The notes under the pieces are model-generated. The model made no database searches. It was given only the letters and a program-made list of their open reading frames with translations, and had not been told where the DNA came from. From NCBI GenBank assembly GCA_947456505.1, contig CANGTC010000020.1, forward strand, positions 1-34,659: a stretch of 34,659 bases of DNA, written 5' to 3'. Origin of the DNA: Beijerinckiaceae bacterium. GTDB lineage: Bacteria > Pseudomonadota > Alphaproteobacteria > Rhizobiales > Beijerinckiaceae. The position numbers and the translations under genes were made by a program. Position 1 is the first letter of the stretch. Every line of letters begins with the position of its first letter. Positions 15,420 through 23,662 of this stretch are shown piece after piece.

Positions 15420-16929
15420 CTGGAACCACCTTGTCGAGCACACGCGCGGAGGAAAGAACGCCCGGCAGGCCAGCGCCCGGATGGGTGCCGGCGCCAACCA
15501 GATAAAGATTGCGCACATCTTCGCTGAGATTATGGGGACGGAACCAGGCGCTTTGCGTCAACACAGGTTCAAGGCCGAAACCTGCGCCGCGATAGGCGTT
15601 CAGGTTGTCCTGAAAATCCTGCGGCGTGGTGATGCGCGAGGTGACGATGGCCTTGCTCAGCCCCGGCAGCACCGTGTTTTCCAGCAGCCGCTCGATGGCC
15701 TTGCGATAGCGCTCCCCCTCCCGGCGCCAGTCCTGTCTGCCTTCAAGATTCGGCACGGGGGAGAGCACATAGAAGGTGTCGCAGCCCTCCGGCGCCAGCG
15801 AGGGATCGGTGGCGGTTGGGCGATGCAGATAGAGGCTGAAATCTTCGGCCAGAATCTTGTTGGTGAAGATGTCGTGCAGCAATTCGCGATAGCGCGGCCC
15901 CATCATGATCGTGTGATGGAGCACGTCGTCATATTTGCGATTGACGCCGAAGTACCAGACGAAAAGTCCCATGGAATAGCGAGATTTCTCCACCTTGCGG
16001 TTCGTCCACCGCTTGCGCGCGGATTCCGGCAGCAGATGGCGATAGGTCCAGGCGGAATCCGCATTGGACACCACGACGTCGGCGGCGATTTCCGTGCCCG
16101 TGGCCAGACGCACCCCGCGCGCCATTCCTTCGTTCACGATGATGGATTCGACGGTGGTGTTGCAACGCACCTCGCCGCGCTGGCCCTCGATGAGCCGCAC
16201 GAGTCCCTCGACCAGCTTGCCGGTCCCGCCCATGGCGAAATGGACGCCGTGGGCCTTTTCCAGATAGGCGATCAGGCAATAGATGGCCGTGGCGCCGAAG
16301 GGATTGCCGCCGATCAGCAGGGGATGGAAGCTGAAGATGGTGCGCAACCGTTCATCGCGCATGAAGGTGCTGACGAGGCCATAGACGCTGCGATAACCTT
16401 TTAGCTTGATGATGTCGCCGGCGATGCGCGCCATATCCATCACAGTGCTGAAGGGCTGGTCGCCCAGGCGCTCGAAGCCGATGCGGTAGATCTCCTCGCT
16501 CATGCGCATAAAGCGCATGTAGCCCTCGACATCGTCGGGATTGAAGCGGGCGACCTCTTTGCGCATGGCCTCGACATCGCCGTTGTAGTCGAAGCTTTCG
16601 CCGTCATGAAAGCGGATGCGATAGAAGGGATCCATGGGCCGCAGATCGATGTGATCCGCCATGCGCTGTCCGCACAGGCTCCATAGTTCTTCGAAGAGGA
16701 ACGGCGCGGTGATGATGGTCGGCCCGGCGTCGAAGATGAAGCCGTCCTGTTTGTGCACATAGGCGCGCCCGCCGGGGGCGTCGAGCTTTTCCAGCACCGT
16801 GACCCGGTAGCCGCGCGCGCCCAGTCGCACCGCCGCGGACAACCCGCCAAAGCCGCTGCCAATGACGACCGCATGGGGTCGCTTGGGCGCGGGGGCGAGG
16901 GGCCTCTTTGGACGGTCGAGTGTCAACAT
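15400..16929 (-). CDS. crtI: Phytoene desaturase
   Basis: CrtI (509 aa) is the FAD-dependent desaturase that converts phytoene to neurosporene or lycopene. The dinucleotide motif AVVIGSGFGGLSAAVRLGARG starts near residue 20. DAGPTIITAPFLFEELW is the family signature after the FAD motif, and the C-terminal LYLVGAGTHPGAGLPGVLSSARV completes the FAD site. Length is normal. The ATG at 16929 is the only start in frame, yet it has no purine-rich ribosome site and lies inside a TGT-N12-ACA operator. It follows bchO after 32 nt. The CrtI product (3 or 4 desaturations) would decide whether the pathway goes to spheroidene or spirilloxanthin types; this cannot be read from sequence by eye. Confidence 0.96.
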   Translation of the reverse strand: MLTLDRPKRPLAPAPKRPHAVVIGSGFGGLSAAVRLGARGYRVTVLEKLDAPGGRAYVHKQDGFIFDAGPTIITAPFLFEELWSLCGQRMADHIDLRPMDPFYRIRFHDGESFDYNGDVEAMRKEVARFNPDDVEGYMRFMRMSEEIYRIGFERLGDQPFSTVMDMARIAGDIIKLKGYRSVYGLVSTFMRDERLRTIFSFHPLLIGGNPFGATAIYCLIAYLEKAHGVHFAMGGTGKLVEGLVRLIEGQRGEVRCNTTVESIIVNEGMARGVRLATGTEIAADVVVSNADSAWTYRHLLPESARKRWTNRKVEKSRYSMGLFVWYFGVNRKYDDVLHHTIMMGPRYRELLHDIFTNKILAEDFSLYLHRPTATDPSLAPEGCDTFYVLSPVPNLEGRQDWRREGERYRKAIERLLENTVLPGLSKAIVTSRITTPQDFQDNLNAYRGAGFGLEPVLTQSAWFRPHNLSEDVRNLYLVGAGTHPGAGLPGVLSSARVLDKVVPDVSVFA

Positions 16930-16963
16930 AGACTGACAGTAACATTGTCAATTTAGATTGATC
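16921..16963 (-). promoter_or_regulatory. PpsR/CrtJ operator pair overlapping the crtI start codon
   Basis: A perfect TGT-N12-ACA site with 5-bp inverted arms (TGTCA-N8-TGACA) is at 16921-16938 and includes the crtI ATG (16929-16927). A weaker copy, TGT-N12-ATC, is at 16946-16963, 25 bp upstream, and reaches the bchO stop. The tandem 25-26 bp spacing matches the pair in front of bchC and the one in front of bchI. Binding would block initiation of a crtI transcript or impede read-through from bchO. Confidence 0.7.
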
Positions 16964-17897
16964 AAGAGCCATTCTGCGGATTTGGAGGCGGCAATCCCGC
17001 ATCGTCAGCCAGCCTGCCGATGAGTTCCGCCAACAATGCGGGGTCCTCTTCGTGGGCGAGGTGACCGAGGCCCCGCAGGCGCTCGATGCGCGCGCCCGGC
17101 AGCTTGGCCTGGATCTGACGTGCGGTTTCAGGCGGCACGGCCCTGTCCTGGGCGGCGACGATCAGGGCGAGCGGCGTCTTCAGTTTTGCGAGGTCGCGCT
17201 GGAGCGGGACGAGATCCCAATTCGCCAGCATGGCCAGCACCCCCTCCACATGGGTCTTGTTGCTGAAAAGGCGCACATATTGGTCGATCCCCGCAGGCTC
17301 GATCACCGAGCCCATGCCGCGCAGGAGGCGGCTCACGGCGGTTTTGTCGGCGGACCAGGAGAAGAGGCGCGGCGCGATGGGATTGAGGAACAGCAGTCGC
17401 GCCATCGGCGGAAACAGATGTCCCGCCAGCCCCTCGAAGGGCAGGAAGGCGCCGTTAAGGCTGACCAGCAGTTTGGGCGTGATCATCCCCTCAAGGCACA
17501 TGCGGGCGAGGATGGCCGCGCCTGCGGAATGGCCCACGACGATGTCGGGCTGGAAATCGAGCGCGCCCAGCAGTTGATGCACCGCCTTGCTCATGGCGGG
17601 AAGAGAAGCGACGCCCGATCGTAGCGAGTCGCTGAAGCCGTGGCCGGGCAGGTCGGGCGCGAGAATGTCGAATCGCTCAGCCAGCAAGGGCGCCAAGGCC
17701 CGCCAGGAATGGGTGGAGGCCCCGGTCCCATGGACCAGCAGCATTCTTGGCCCCGCGCCCATGCGCTGCACATGCCAGCGCAGGCCGCCAGCTTCGACCA
17801 TCTGGCTTGCATCCGTATTCGGCCAGTCCCGCCCGTCGCGCGCCAGCGTGAGGCGACCGTCCCGCGATGGCGGCGGCCTGCGCCGATCAGCGGTCAT
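16962..17897 (-). CDS. bchO: BchO, alpha/beta hydrolase-fold magnesium chelatase accessory protein
   Basis: BchO (311 aa) is an alpha/beta-hydrolase-fold protein always found with bchI and bchD. It is thought to assist magnesium insertion into protoporphyrin IX, but its exact reaction is not settled. Motifs are LLVHGTGASTHSWRALAP (oxyanion region), the nucleophile elbow VVGHSAGAAI, IVAAQDRAVPP (Asp) and GLGHLAHEEDP (His). The ATG overlaps the bchD stop as ATGA. The open frame extending to 18371 is a shadow of bchD. Family signature DWPNTDASQMVEAGGLRWHVQ near residue 24 supports the start. Confidence 0.95.
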   Translation of the reverse strand: MTADRRRPPPSRDGRLTLARDGRDWPNTDASQMVEAGGLRWHVQRMGAGPRMLLVHGTGASTHSWRALAPLLAERFDILAPDLPGHGFSDSLRSGVASLPAMSKAVHQLLGALDFQPDIVVGHSAGAAILARMCLEGMITPKLLVSLNGAFLPFEGLAGHLFPPMARLLFLNPIAPRLFSWSADKTAVSRLLRGMGSVIEPAGIDQYVRLFSNKTHVEGVLAMLANWDLVPLQRDLAKLKTPLALIVAAQDRAVPPETARQIQAKLPGARIERLRGLGHLAHEEDPALLAELIGRLADDAGLPPPNPQNGS

Positions 17898-19711
17898 GGA
17901 CTGGGCGCAGCCGCCCGCACGGCTTGAGAGACCAGCGCGGCGTTGGCGTAGGGCAGCCTGATATAGCGCGCGTTCATGGCCTCGCCGAGTTTCGCGGTCG
18001 GCGCGGTCCCTGCAGGCCCCAAAGTCGGCGCGGTGTCGATGGCGAGGGTCGCGATGCCCGCCGCGCGGACCTGCCGACCCGCCTGCATGGCGTCCTCGAA
18101 GGCTGCAGCCCGACCCGGAGCGCCAGTGCGGCCCACATTGGCGCGGCCATCGGTCATCAGCACCACGAGGGGCGTCTGCCCCTTGCGGCGCACGGTGTCG
18201 GCGAGAGCCAGCGCCGTCTCGATGCCCGCCGCGATGGGGGTGCCGCCGCCGCCGGGCAGGCCCGCCAGCACGCGCTTGGCCCGGGCGAGGGAGCGGGTGG
18301 GCGGCAGGACGACCTCGGCGCTCTTGCCGCGAAAGGCCACCAGCGCCACGCTGTCGCGCCTTGCATAGCAATCCACCAGCAGCAGTTCGATGGCGCCCTT
18401 GACCTCCGCGAGGCGCTGCATGGCCGAGGAGCCCGAGGCGTCCACCACGAAAATGGCCGAGGTCTCCCGGCGCTGCTTGAAACGCTTGATGCGGAAGTCT
18501 TCGGGATGAACCACCACGCGCCGCGCGGCCTCGTCCTCCAGCCCCTTGCGCCGCATCCGCTGCCAGGGCGCGGCGGCGCGCAGCGTATCGACGAGGCCGA
18601 GGCGCCCCTCGCGCAACTGGCCCTGCCGGGCGCCGATGGGCCGCCCGCGCTTGCCCGCTGGCGCATGGGCGCCTGACTTGCCGCCTCGCTCGGATTTGAC
18701 CCGCATGGCCCGCCCGGCCTGAAGCTGCGCCAGCAGGCCCGGGGGAATGGCCGCCAGAGCCGCCGCCAGCACGAGATCGGTCAGATCAGGCAGATCCTGA
18801 TTGTCCTGCGGCTGGTTATTGTCGGGCGGGGTCTCCGGGGGCTGGCGATCTTGCTCGTCCTCGGGCTTTGATTCGGATTCGTCTGGTTCATCTTCTTCCG
18901 GCGCCGGTTCGCTGGTCGGGAACATGGTGGCGCGGGGCGCGAGCACGAAGCGCGCGGCGCTCATGATGTCCTCTTCCTCCAGAGCCTGGGCGCCGCGCAG
19001 GGCGCAGGCGGCGCAGGCTGCGCGCAGCGCCAGCGAAATCGCCCGCAGGGACTCGACCCCCAGCCGCGCCGCGACAGTCACCAGCGCCTCGATGGCCTTG
19101 TCATCGACTTGCACGCCCGCGAGACGGTCGCGGGCGTCGGCGACGACATTCTCGGTGACGAATTGTTTGCGGGCGCAGCCGTGGCCGATTTCATTCAAAT
19201 CGAGATGAAAGGCGAGGCGGTCGAGCAGGGCCGCAGGCGGGCGCTCGTCATCGCCCTGGCCCTCATCCAGCGCAACGACGCCAAAGCGGGCGGGGGCGCG
19301 CAGGGAAAGGCCCTCGCGCTCGGCGCTGACCTCGCCACTGTCGAGGGCGCTGGCGATGCGGGCGGCGGTTCCCGTGGTGAGGCGCTCGGCCATGGCCAGC
19401 ACCAGATAGCCCCCATGGGCTTCGGCCATCAGGCCGGTCTGGGCCACGGGCCGTCCGGCGCGGAGCGTCGCGGGCAGATCGAGCCCGCCCAGCAGGCGCT
19501 CGTCGCCAATGCTCAGGGGCGCGCGGCGAAAGGGCGCCTTTGGCGGCGCGAGGCTGCGCAGCAGATCCATCCAGGCGTCGCGGACAGGTCCAGCCGCCGC
19601 GTGAAGCGCCACGCCGCCCAGCCGGGGATCGACGGCGAACAGGGCGGCCGCCTGACTGGCGAAGGCCCAAGCGGCTTCCTGGGCCGCGTCCTGCTCGCGC
19701 GGGCGGGTCAT
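17894..19711 (-). CDS. bchD: Magnesium chelatase subunit D
   Basis: BchD (605 aa) works with BchI as the ATPase motor of magnesium chelatase, which inserts Mg2+ into protoporphyrin IX bound to BchH. It has three parts: an N-terminal AAA+-like domain with degenerate nucleotide motifs, an acidic Pro/Glu/Asp/Gln-rich linker at about residues 267-304, and a C-terminal von Willebrand A domain. The vWA metal site DASGSS is near residue 422 and VLMTDGRANVG lies further on. Both ends overlap neighbours as ATGA (bchI upstream, bchO downstream). BchH is outside the window. Confidence 0.96.
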   Translation of the reverse strand: MTRPREQDAAQEAAWAFASQAAALFAVDPRLGGVALHAAAGPVRDAWMDLLRSLAPPKAPFRRAPLSIGDERLLGGLDLPATLRAGRPVAQTGLMAEAHGGYLVLAMAERLTTGTAARIASALDSGEVSAEREGLSLRAPARFGVVALDEGQGDDERPPAALLDRLAFHLDLNEIGHGCARKQFVTENVVADARDRLAGVQVDDKAIEALVTVAARLGVESLRAISLALRAACAACALRGAQALEEEDIMSAARFVLAPRATMFPTSEPAPEEDEPDESESKPEDEQDRQPPETPPDNNQPQDNQDLPDLTDLVLAAALAAIPPGLLAQLQAGRAMRVKSERGGKSGAHAPAGKRGRPIGARQGQLREGRLGLVDTLRAAAPWQRMRRKGLEDEAARRVVVHPEDFRIKRFKQRRETSAIFVVDASGSSAMQRLAEVKGAIELLLVDCYARRDSVALVAFRGKSAEVVLPPTRSLARAKRVLAGLPGGGGTPIAAGIETALALADTVRRKGQTPLVVLMTDGRANVGRTGAPGRAAAFEDAMQAGRQVRAAGIATLAIDTAPTLGPAGTAPTAKLGEAMNARYIRLPYANAALVSQAVRAAAPSP

Positions 19712-20733
19712 GCGGCGAAAAGCTCGCTGACGGCGCGCTCCACGCGCACGGTCGAGCCCGCATCGTCCAGCGGGTTGCGGCGCAGACGGTGGCTGAGCGC
19801 GAAGGGCGCCACCCGGCGCAGATGGGCGTCGCTCACGCGGGCGTCGCCTTCAAGGCAGGCCAGCGCCCGGGCGGCGCGGATCAGGGTCAGCTCCCCGCGC
19901 AGCCCATCGGTGCCCAGCGCCAGACAGAGCCGGGCGGCGCTCTCCAGCGCGGCGTCGGGGGTCACGATGGTGCCAAGGGCCTCGCGGGCGGAGAGGATCT
20001 TGCGTTGCAGCTTGCGCTCCTCGGCGCTCCATTTTTTGGTGAAAGCTTCGGGATCGCGCTCGAAGGCCTCGCGGCGTTTCACCACCTCGATGCGGGTGGG
20101 GATATCCGTGGGGGTCTTCACATCCACGGCGAGGCCGAAACGGTCGAGCAATTGGGGGCGCAGCTCGCCTTCTTCCGGGTTGCCGCTGCCGATCAGCACG
20201 AAGCGGGCGGGATGGCGCACGCTCAGGCCCTCCCGTTCGATGACATTCTCGCCGGAGGCCGCCACATCCAGCAGCAGGTCCACCAGATGGTCCTCCAGCA
20301 GATTGGCCTCGTCGATATAGAGGAAGCCCCGGTTGGCGCGCGCCAGCAGACCCGGCTCGAAGGCCTTTTCGCCCATGGACAGGGCGCGTTCCAGATTCAG
20401 GGCGCCCACGACCCGGTCCTCGGTCGCGCCCAGGGGCAGATCGACCACGGGAACGGGGGAGGTCGCGGTTTTCAGCTTGCCCTTGGCCTTGAGCTCCTGA
20501 CAGGCCTCGCAAAGGCGCTCGGGCTTGCCGGGATCGCAGTTGTAGACGCAGCCGCAGACCACCGAAATCTTGGGCAGCAGCGCCGCCAGCGCCCGCACCG
20601 CCGTGGATTTGCCCGTGCCCCGGTCGCCAAACACCAGAACGCCGCCGACCGAAGGATCGACGGCGGCGATCATGAAGGAGAGCTTCATATCGTCTTGGCC
20701 GACGATGGCGGAAAAGGGAAAGGGCAGAGCCAT
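19708..20733 (-). CDS. bchI: Magnesium chelatase ATPase subunit I
   Basis: BchI (341 aa) is the active AAA+ ATPase of magnesium chelatase and forms a hexamer that stacks on BchD. It begins MALPFPFSAIVGQDDMKLSF, then Walker A GDRGTGKST near residue 40, a cysteine-bearing insert (CVYNCDPGKPERLCEACQEL), Walker B GFLYIDEANLLEDHLVD, and sensor region FVLIGSGNPEEGELRPQLLDRF. The start at 20733 is the family-usual one; the frame to 20808 lacks support. It heads the bchI-bchD-bchO unit and is divergent from hemE over 294 bp of regulatory DNA. Confidence 0.97.
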   Translation of the reverse strand: MALPFPFSAIVGQDDMKLSFMIAAVDPSVGGVLVFGDRGTGKSTAVRALAALLPKISVVCGCVYNCDPGKPERLCEACQELKAKGKLKTATSPVPVVDLPLGATEDRVVGALNLERALSMGEKAFEPGLLARANRGFLYIDEANLLEDHLVDLLLDVAASGENVIEREGLSVRHPARFVLIGSGNPEEGELRPQLLDRFGLAVDVKTPTDIPTRIEVVKRREAFERDPEAFTKKWSAEERKLQRKILSAREALGTIVTPDAALESAARLCLALGTDGLRGELTLIRAARALACLEGDARVSDAHLRRVAPFALSHRLRRNPLDDAGSTVRVERAVSELFAA

Positions 20734-20853
20734 GAGCGCAATCGCTTTCAAGCCGGGGTCACGGGCCGGACCGAGGTCAAGGGGCGGAAAAGCGGCCCCT
20801 CTCCCCACGCCCTCCAGTCGAGGGCGGTTGTGGATCGTGGCGCTTCCCGCTTA

Positions 20854-20896
20854 TGTAAATACACCTGTCCAGAACAGGTGTCACCAGTAATTTACA
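20854..20896. promoter_or_regulatory. bchI/hemE operator region: tandem PpsR sites with nested palindrome
   Basis: A perfect TGT-N12-ACA site is at 20879-20896 and a one-mismatch site (TGT-N12-CCA) at 20854-20871, 25 bp apart. Between and within them is a perfect 8-bp inverted repeat ACACCTGT-N5-ACAGGTGT (20861-20881). An outer repeat TGTAAAT (20854-20860) / ATTTACA (20890-20896) encloses everything. On the minus strand GTGACA and TATTTA, 17 bp apart, could form the bchI promoter inside the sites. PpsR-type repression is known for bch operons; the nested palindrome is unexplained. Confidence 0.7.
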
Positions 20897-20904
20897 CAAA
20901 TGCC

Positions 20905-20927
20905 TTGACAAGGCCCCAAATTGTCAA
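20905..20927. promoter_or_regulatory. TTGACAA-N9-TTGTCAA inverted repeat upstream of hemE
   Basis: A perfect 7-bp inverted repeat with a 9-bp centre, about 100 bp upstream of the hemE ATG. A third TTGTCA follows at 20934-20939. The arms resemble the TGTCAA/TTGACA arms of the crtE/crtD operator but point outward with different spacing, so this is not a TGT-N12-ACA site. TTGACA at 20905-20910 could also be a -35 element, but no good -10 is found at the right distance. Confidence 0.4.
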
Positions 20928-21027
20928 CGAATCTTGTCATAATCATGGGAGGATCACGTCTGCTCGCGACGCGAGCGCCGGGCGGGGTCCTTCGAAAGTC
21001 CTCGCAGTTGAAGAGTCAGACGCTTTC

Positions 21028-22065
21028 ATGACCACATCCGCACCGAACAAGTTTCTCGCCACGCTGGATGGCGCCGCCCAGAGCGTTCCGCCCATGTGGC
21101 TCATGCGGCAGGCTGGCCGCTATCTGCCGGAATATCGGCAGATCCGTGCGGAGGCCCAATCCTTCCTGCACTTCTGCTACACGCCGAAACTGGCGGTGGA
21201 AGCGACCCTCCAGCCCATCCGGCGCTTTGGCTTTGACGCGGCCATCCTGTTCAGCGACATCCTCGTGATCCCCGATGCGCTTGGCCAGAAGGTGGGCTTC
21301 GAGACCGGCGAGGGCCCGCGCCTCACCCCCATCGCGACCCGGGCCGACTTCGACGCCCTGCGCATGGATCTCGATATGGACCGCATCGGGAATGTGCTTG
21401 AGACCGTAGGCCTCGTGCGCGCCGCGCTGCCCTCCGAGACCGCGCTGATCGGCTTCTGCGGCGCCCCCTGGACGGTCGCCACCTACATGATCGCGGGACG
21501 CGGCACGCCCGATCAGGCGCCGACCCGTCGCTTCGCCTATGAGCAGCCCGAGCTCTTCCAGGCCATCATCAACCGGCTGGTGGATGTCTCCTCCGACTAT
21601 CTGGTGCGCCAGCTTCGCGCAGGCGCCCAGGCGGTGCAGATCTTCGACAGTTGGTCGGGCGTCTTGCCCGTGGCGGAGTTCGAGCGCTGGTGCCTCGCCC
21701 CCGTGCGCGCCATGGTGGAGAAGGTGCGCGCCGCCGAACCCCATGCGCGGATCATCGCCTTCCCGCGCGGCGGCACCTCGCATCTGCATCAATTCGCTGA
21801 AATGCCGGGCCTGCGCGGCATCGGCCTCGACACCAATGTGGATCCCGATTGGGCGGCCGCGACCCTGCCCGCCAGCGTGACCCTGCAAGGCAATCTTGAC
21901 CCCATCGCCATATTGACCGGCGGACGCGGGCTCGATGAAGGGGCTGACCGCATCCTCAGCGCGTTTCAGGGGCGCCCGCATATTTTTAATCTAGGTCATG
22001 GAATCCTGCCCGAAACCCCCATAGCCCATGTCGAGCAATTGTTGCGGCGGGTGCGCGGTGCCTGA
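21028..22065 (+). CDS. hemE: Uroporphyrinogen decarboxylase
   Basis: HemE (345 aa) removes four carboxyl groups from uroporphyrinogen III to give coproporphyrinogen III, a step shared by heme and bacteriochlorophyll. The signature [17 protein letters not shown] is at residues 21-37 with active-site arginines 27 and 31. [18 protein letters not shown] and FPRGGTSHL follow, and the C-terminal [19 protein letters not shown] is typical. The ATG at 21028 ([10 protein letters not shown]) gives a normal length. The frame is open far upstream, but that part is antisense to bchI and not coding. The ribosome site is weak (AAGAG about 13 nt upstream). It is followed after 29 nt by hemF. Confidence 0.95.
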   Translation: MTTSAPNKFLATLDGAAQSVPPMWLMRQAGRYLPEYRQIRAEAQSFLHFCYTPKLAVEATLQPIRRFGFDAAILFSDILVIPDALGQKVGFETGEGPRLTPIATRADFDALRMDLDMDRIGNVLETVGLVRAALPSETALIGFCGAPWTVATYMIAGRGTPDQAPTRRFAYEQPELFQAIINRLVDVSSDYLVRQLRAGAQAVQIFDSWSGVLPVAEFERWCLAPVRAMVEKVRAAEPHARIIAFPRGGTSHLHQFAEMPGLRGIGLDTNVDPDWAAATLPASVTLQGNLDPIAILTGGRGLDEGADRILSAFQGRPHIFNLGHGILPETPIAHVEQLLRRVRGA

Positions 22066-22094
22066 GGCGGCGCAGCGGAGCATGTGAGGGACCC

Positions 22095-23000
22095 ATGAAA
22101 GATTTTGCGGAAGAAAAGCAGCGCGCGCGGGACTGGTTCGAAGCCCTGCAACTGAAACTCATCGCGGCGATGGAGACCCTTGAGCAGGAATCCCCCGGCC
22201 CCTTCAATGAGGCCGCGCGCGAGCCCGGACGCTTCGAGCTCTCGCCCTGGTCGCGCACCGATCACACCGGCGAGCCGGGCGGGGGCGGGCGCATGGGCAT
22301 CCTGCATGGCCGCGTCTTCGAGAAGATGGGCGTGCATACCTCCACGGTCTTTGGAACCTTCGCGCCCGAATTCGCCAAGCAGATTCCCGGCGCCGATGTG
22401 GATCCCCGTTTCTGGGCCTCGGGCATCTCGGTCATCGCTCACCCATGGAATCCCAACGCGCCGACCGTTCACATGAACACGCGCTTCGTGGTGACCTCGA
22501 AAGCCTGGTTTGGCGGCGGCGCCGATCTCACCCCTGTTCTGGTGCGTCGTCGCACGCAGGAAGATGCGGATTCGGTGGCCTTCCACGCCGCCATGCGCGG
22601 CGCCTGCGAGCGCCATTCGGCCATCGCGCCCTATGACAAATACAAGGACTGGTGCGACGACTATTTCTTCCTGAAGCACCGCAACGAACCGCGCGGCATC
22701 GGCGGCATCTTTTATGATTATCTGAACAGCGGCGGCGATCCTGACAATTCCGGCTGGGAGGCGGACTTCGCCTTCACCCGCGATGTCGGCGACACCTTCG
22801 TGAGCCTCTATGCGGACATCATGCGCGCCAATATGGCGACCCCATGGACGCAGGCGGACCGGGAGGAGCAACAAGTGCGGCGCGGGCGCTATGTGGAGTT
22901 CAATCTGCTCTATGACCGCGGCACGATCTTCGGCCTGAAGACCGGAGGCAATGTGGATTCGATCCTCTCCTCCATGCCGCCGACGGTGCGCTGGCCTTAA
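22095..23000 (+). CDS. hemF: Oxygen-dependent coproporphyrinogen III oxidase
   Basis: HemF (301 aa) oxidatively decarboxylates two propionates of coproporphyrinogen III to vinyl groups using O2, giving protoporphyrinogen IX. Motifs are [41 protein letters not shown] (His126, conserved HMNTR), [16 protein letters not shown] and FVSLYADIM. Length is normal. GTGAGGGA precedes the ATG as ribosome site. The oxygen-dependent form in a photosynthesis cluster suits a facultative organism; the anaerobic HemN counterpart is not in this window. The gene is last in the hemE-hemF unit and is followed by a terminator hairpin. Confidence 0.95.
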   Translation: MKDFAEEKQRARDWFEALQLKLIAAMETLEQESPGPFNEAAREPGRFELSPWSRTDHTGEPGGGGRMGILHGRVFEKMGVHTSTVFGTFAPEFAKQIPGADVDPRFWASGISVIAHPWNPNAPTVHMNTRFVVTSKAWFGGGADLTPVLVRRRTQEDADSVAFHAAMRGACERHSAIAPYDKYKDWCDDYFFLKHRNEPRGIGGIFYDYLNSGGDPDNSGWEADFAFTRDVGDTFVSLYADIMRANMATPWTQADREEQQVRRGRYVEFNLLYDRGTIFGLKTGGNVDSILSSMPPTVRWP

Positions 23001-23387
23001 TCGCCTAAGCAGCCACAGAAAAAGCCGCCCTCAGGGTTCTCCCCCGAGGCGGCTTTCCTGCGTTCTCACCCCAAGGCCTCAGCGCCAGTACATCCGTGGT
23101 CGCGCGGCGGATGGGGTGGAATCACGCCCAGTTTTCGGGGCCTGAATGAGATATGGGAGGGCCTTGGTCAAAAACAAGCGTGGCCGACAAAATCACCTAA
23201 TTTAGCGAATCTCCTTGTATTTCAGGCCAAAAGGGCCACATGAAGAACATCGGTATTTGGCCAGATCCTTCGTCTCCGCCCAGCTTGAGCAAGCCGGCGC
23301 CTTCAGAGTTTCCCCAGATGCGACCATCTGATGCGGTCGCGCCGCCGTCGGGAGACTTTCGAAACCCCGTTGCGAGGAGAACGACTT
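23001..23387. other. Intergenic region between hemF and the small-protein pair
   Basis: Apart from the hairpin just after hemF I see no supported gene in these 387 bp. Short open frames on both strands (for example plus 23240-23446 and minus 23202-23579) overlap the next gene and lack convincing starts. Promoter elements for the small-protein pair should lie here, but none is strong. Confidence 0.4.
23021..23056 (+). terminator. Terminator-like hairpin after hemF
   Basis: AAAGCCGCC (23021-23029) pairs with GGCGGCTTT (23048-23056) around an 18-nt loop, 20 nt after the hemF stop. The stem is GC-rich and ends in three T residues, so it is a short-tailed intrinsic terminator candidate. Confidence 0.65.
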
Positions 23388-23633
23388 ATGCGCCTTTACA
23401 TCTTCAAGTCGGAAAGCAAGCCCGGCATCGGCGCCTTCGCGGGTGATGGCGCTGGCGCGAAATTGCCCAAGAACTTCGCGCCCTGGCGCGTGGTCGGCTT
23501 GGTCTCCGCCAAGCGCGCCCCGCCCCACGGCCTGCCGCGCGCCAAGATCGAGGCGGGCATCCAGTCCGATGGCTACCAACTCTGGCGCGTGAAGAAGCCC
23601 ATGCCCGAGGCAGTGGCTGAAGAAACAGCCTGA
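23388..23633 (+). CDS. Small protein of unknown function (81 aa)
   Basis: It starts MRLYIFKSESKPGIGAFAGD with a GAGGAG ribosome site 7 nt upstream. It is compact, basic and without membrane segments. The central part (KLPKNFAPWRVVGLV) and the segment KIEAGIQSDGYQLWRVKK look like a folded domain, and I have the impression of similar small proteins in other Hyphomicrobiales, though I cannot name a family. It is followed after 29 nt by another small gene on the same strand, so the two probably form an operon. Confidence 0.72.
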   Translation: MRLYIFKSESKPGIGAFAGDGAGAKLPKNFAPWRVVGLVSAKRAPPHGLPRAKIEAGIQSDGYQLWRVKKPMPEAVAEETA

Positions 23634-23662
23634 GCCGCTCCGGCTCGAAGAGGAATCCTTAC

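Noticed and set aside
17897-18371. N-terminal extension of the bchO frame
   Set aside because: It overlaps bchD and reads as Arg/Gly-rich shadow. The ATGA junction at 17897 gives the natural BchO start.
19540-21027. Long in-frame extension upstream of hemE
   Set aside because: It is antisense to bchD and bchI and contains no recognisable domain. HemE homology starts at 21028.
23202-23579. Minus-strand frame ending in a cysteine-containing tail (YRCSSCGPFGLKYKEIR)
   Set aside because: The tail briefly looked like a zinc-ribbon end, but the rest of the frame is antisense to the 81-aa gene and has no domain or start signal.
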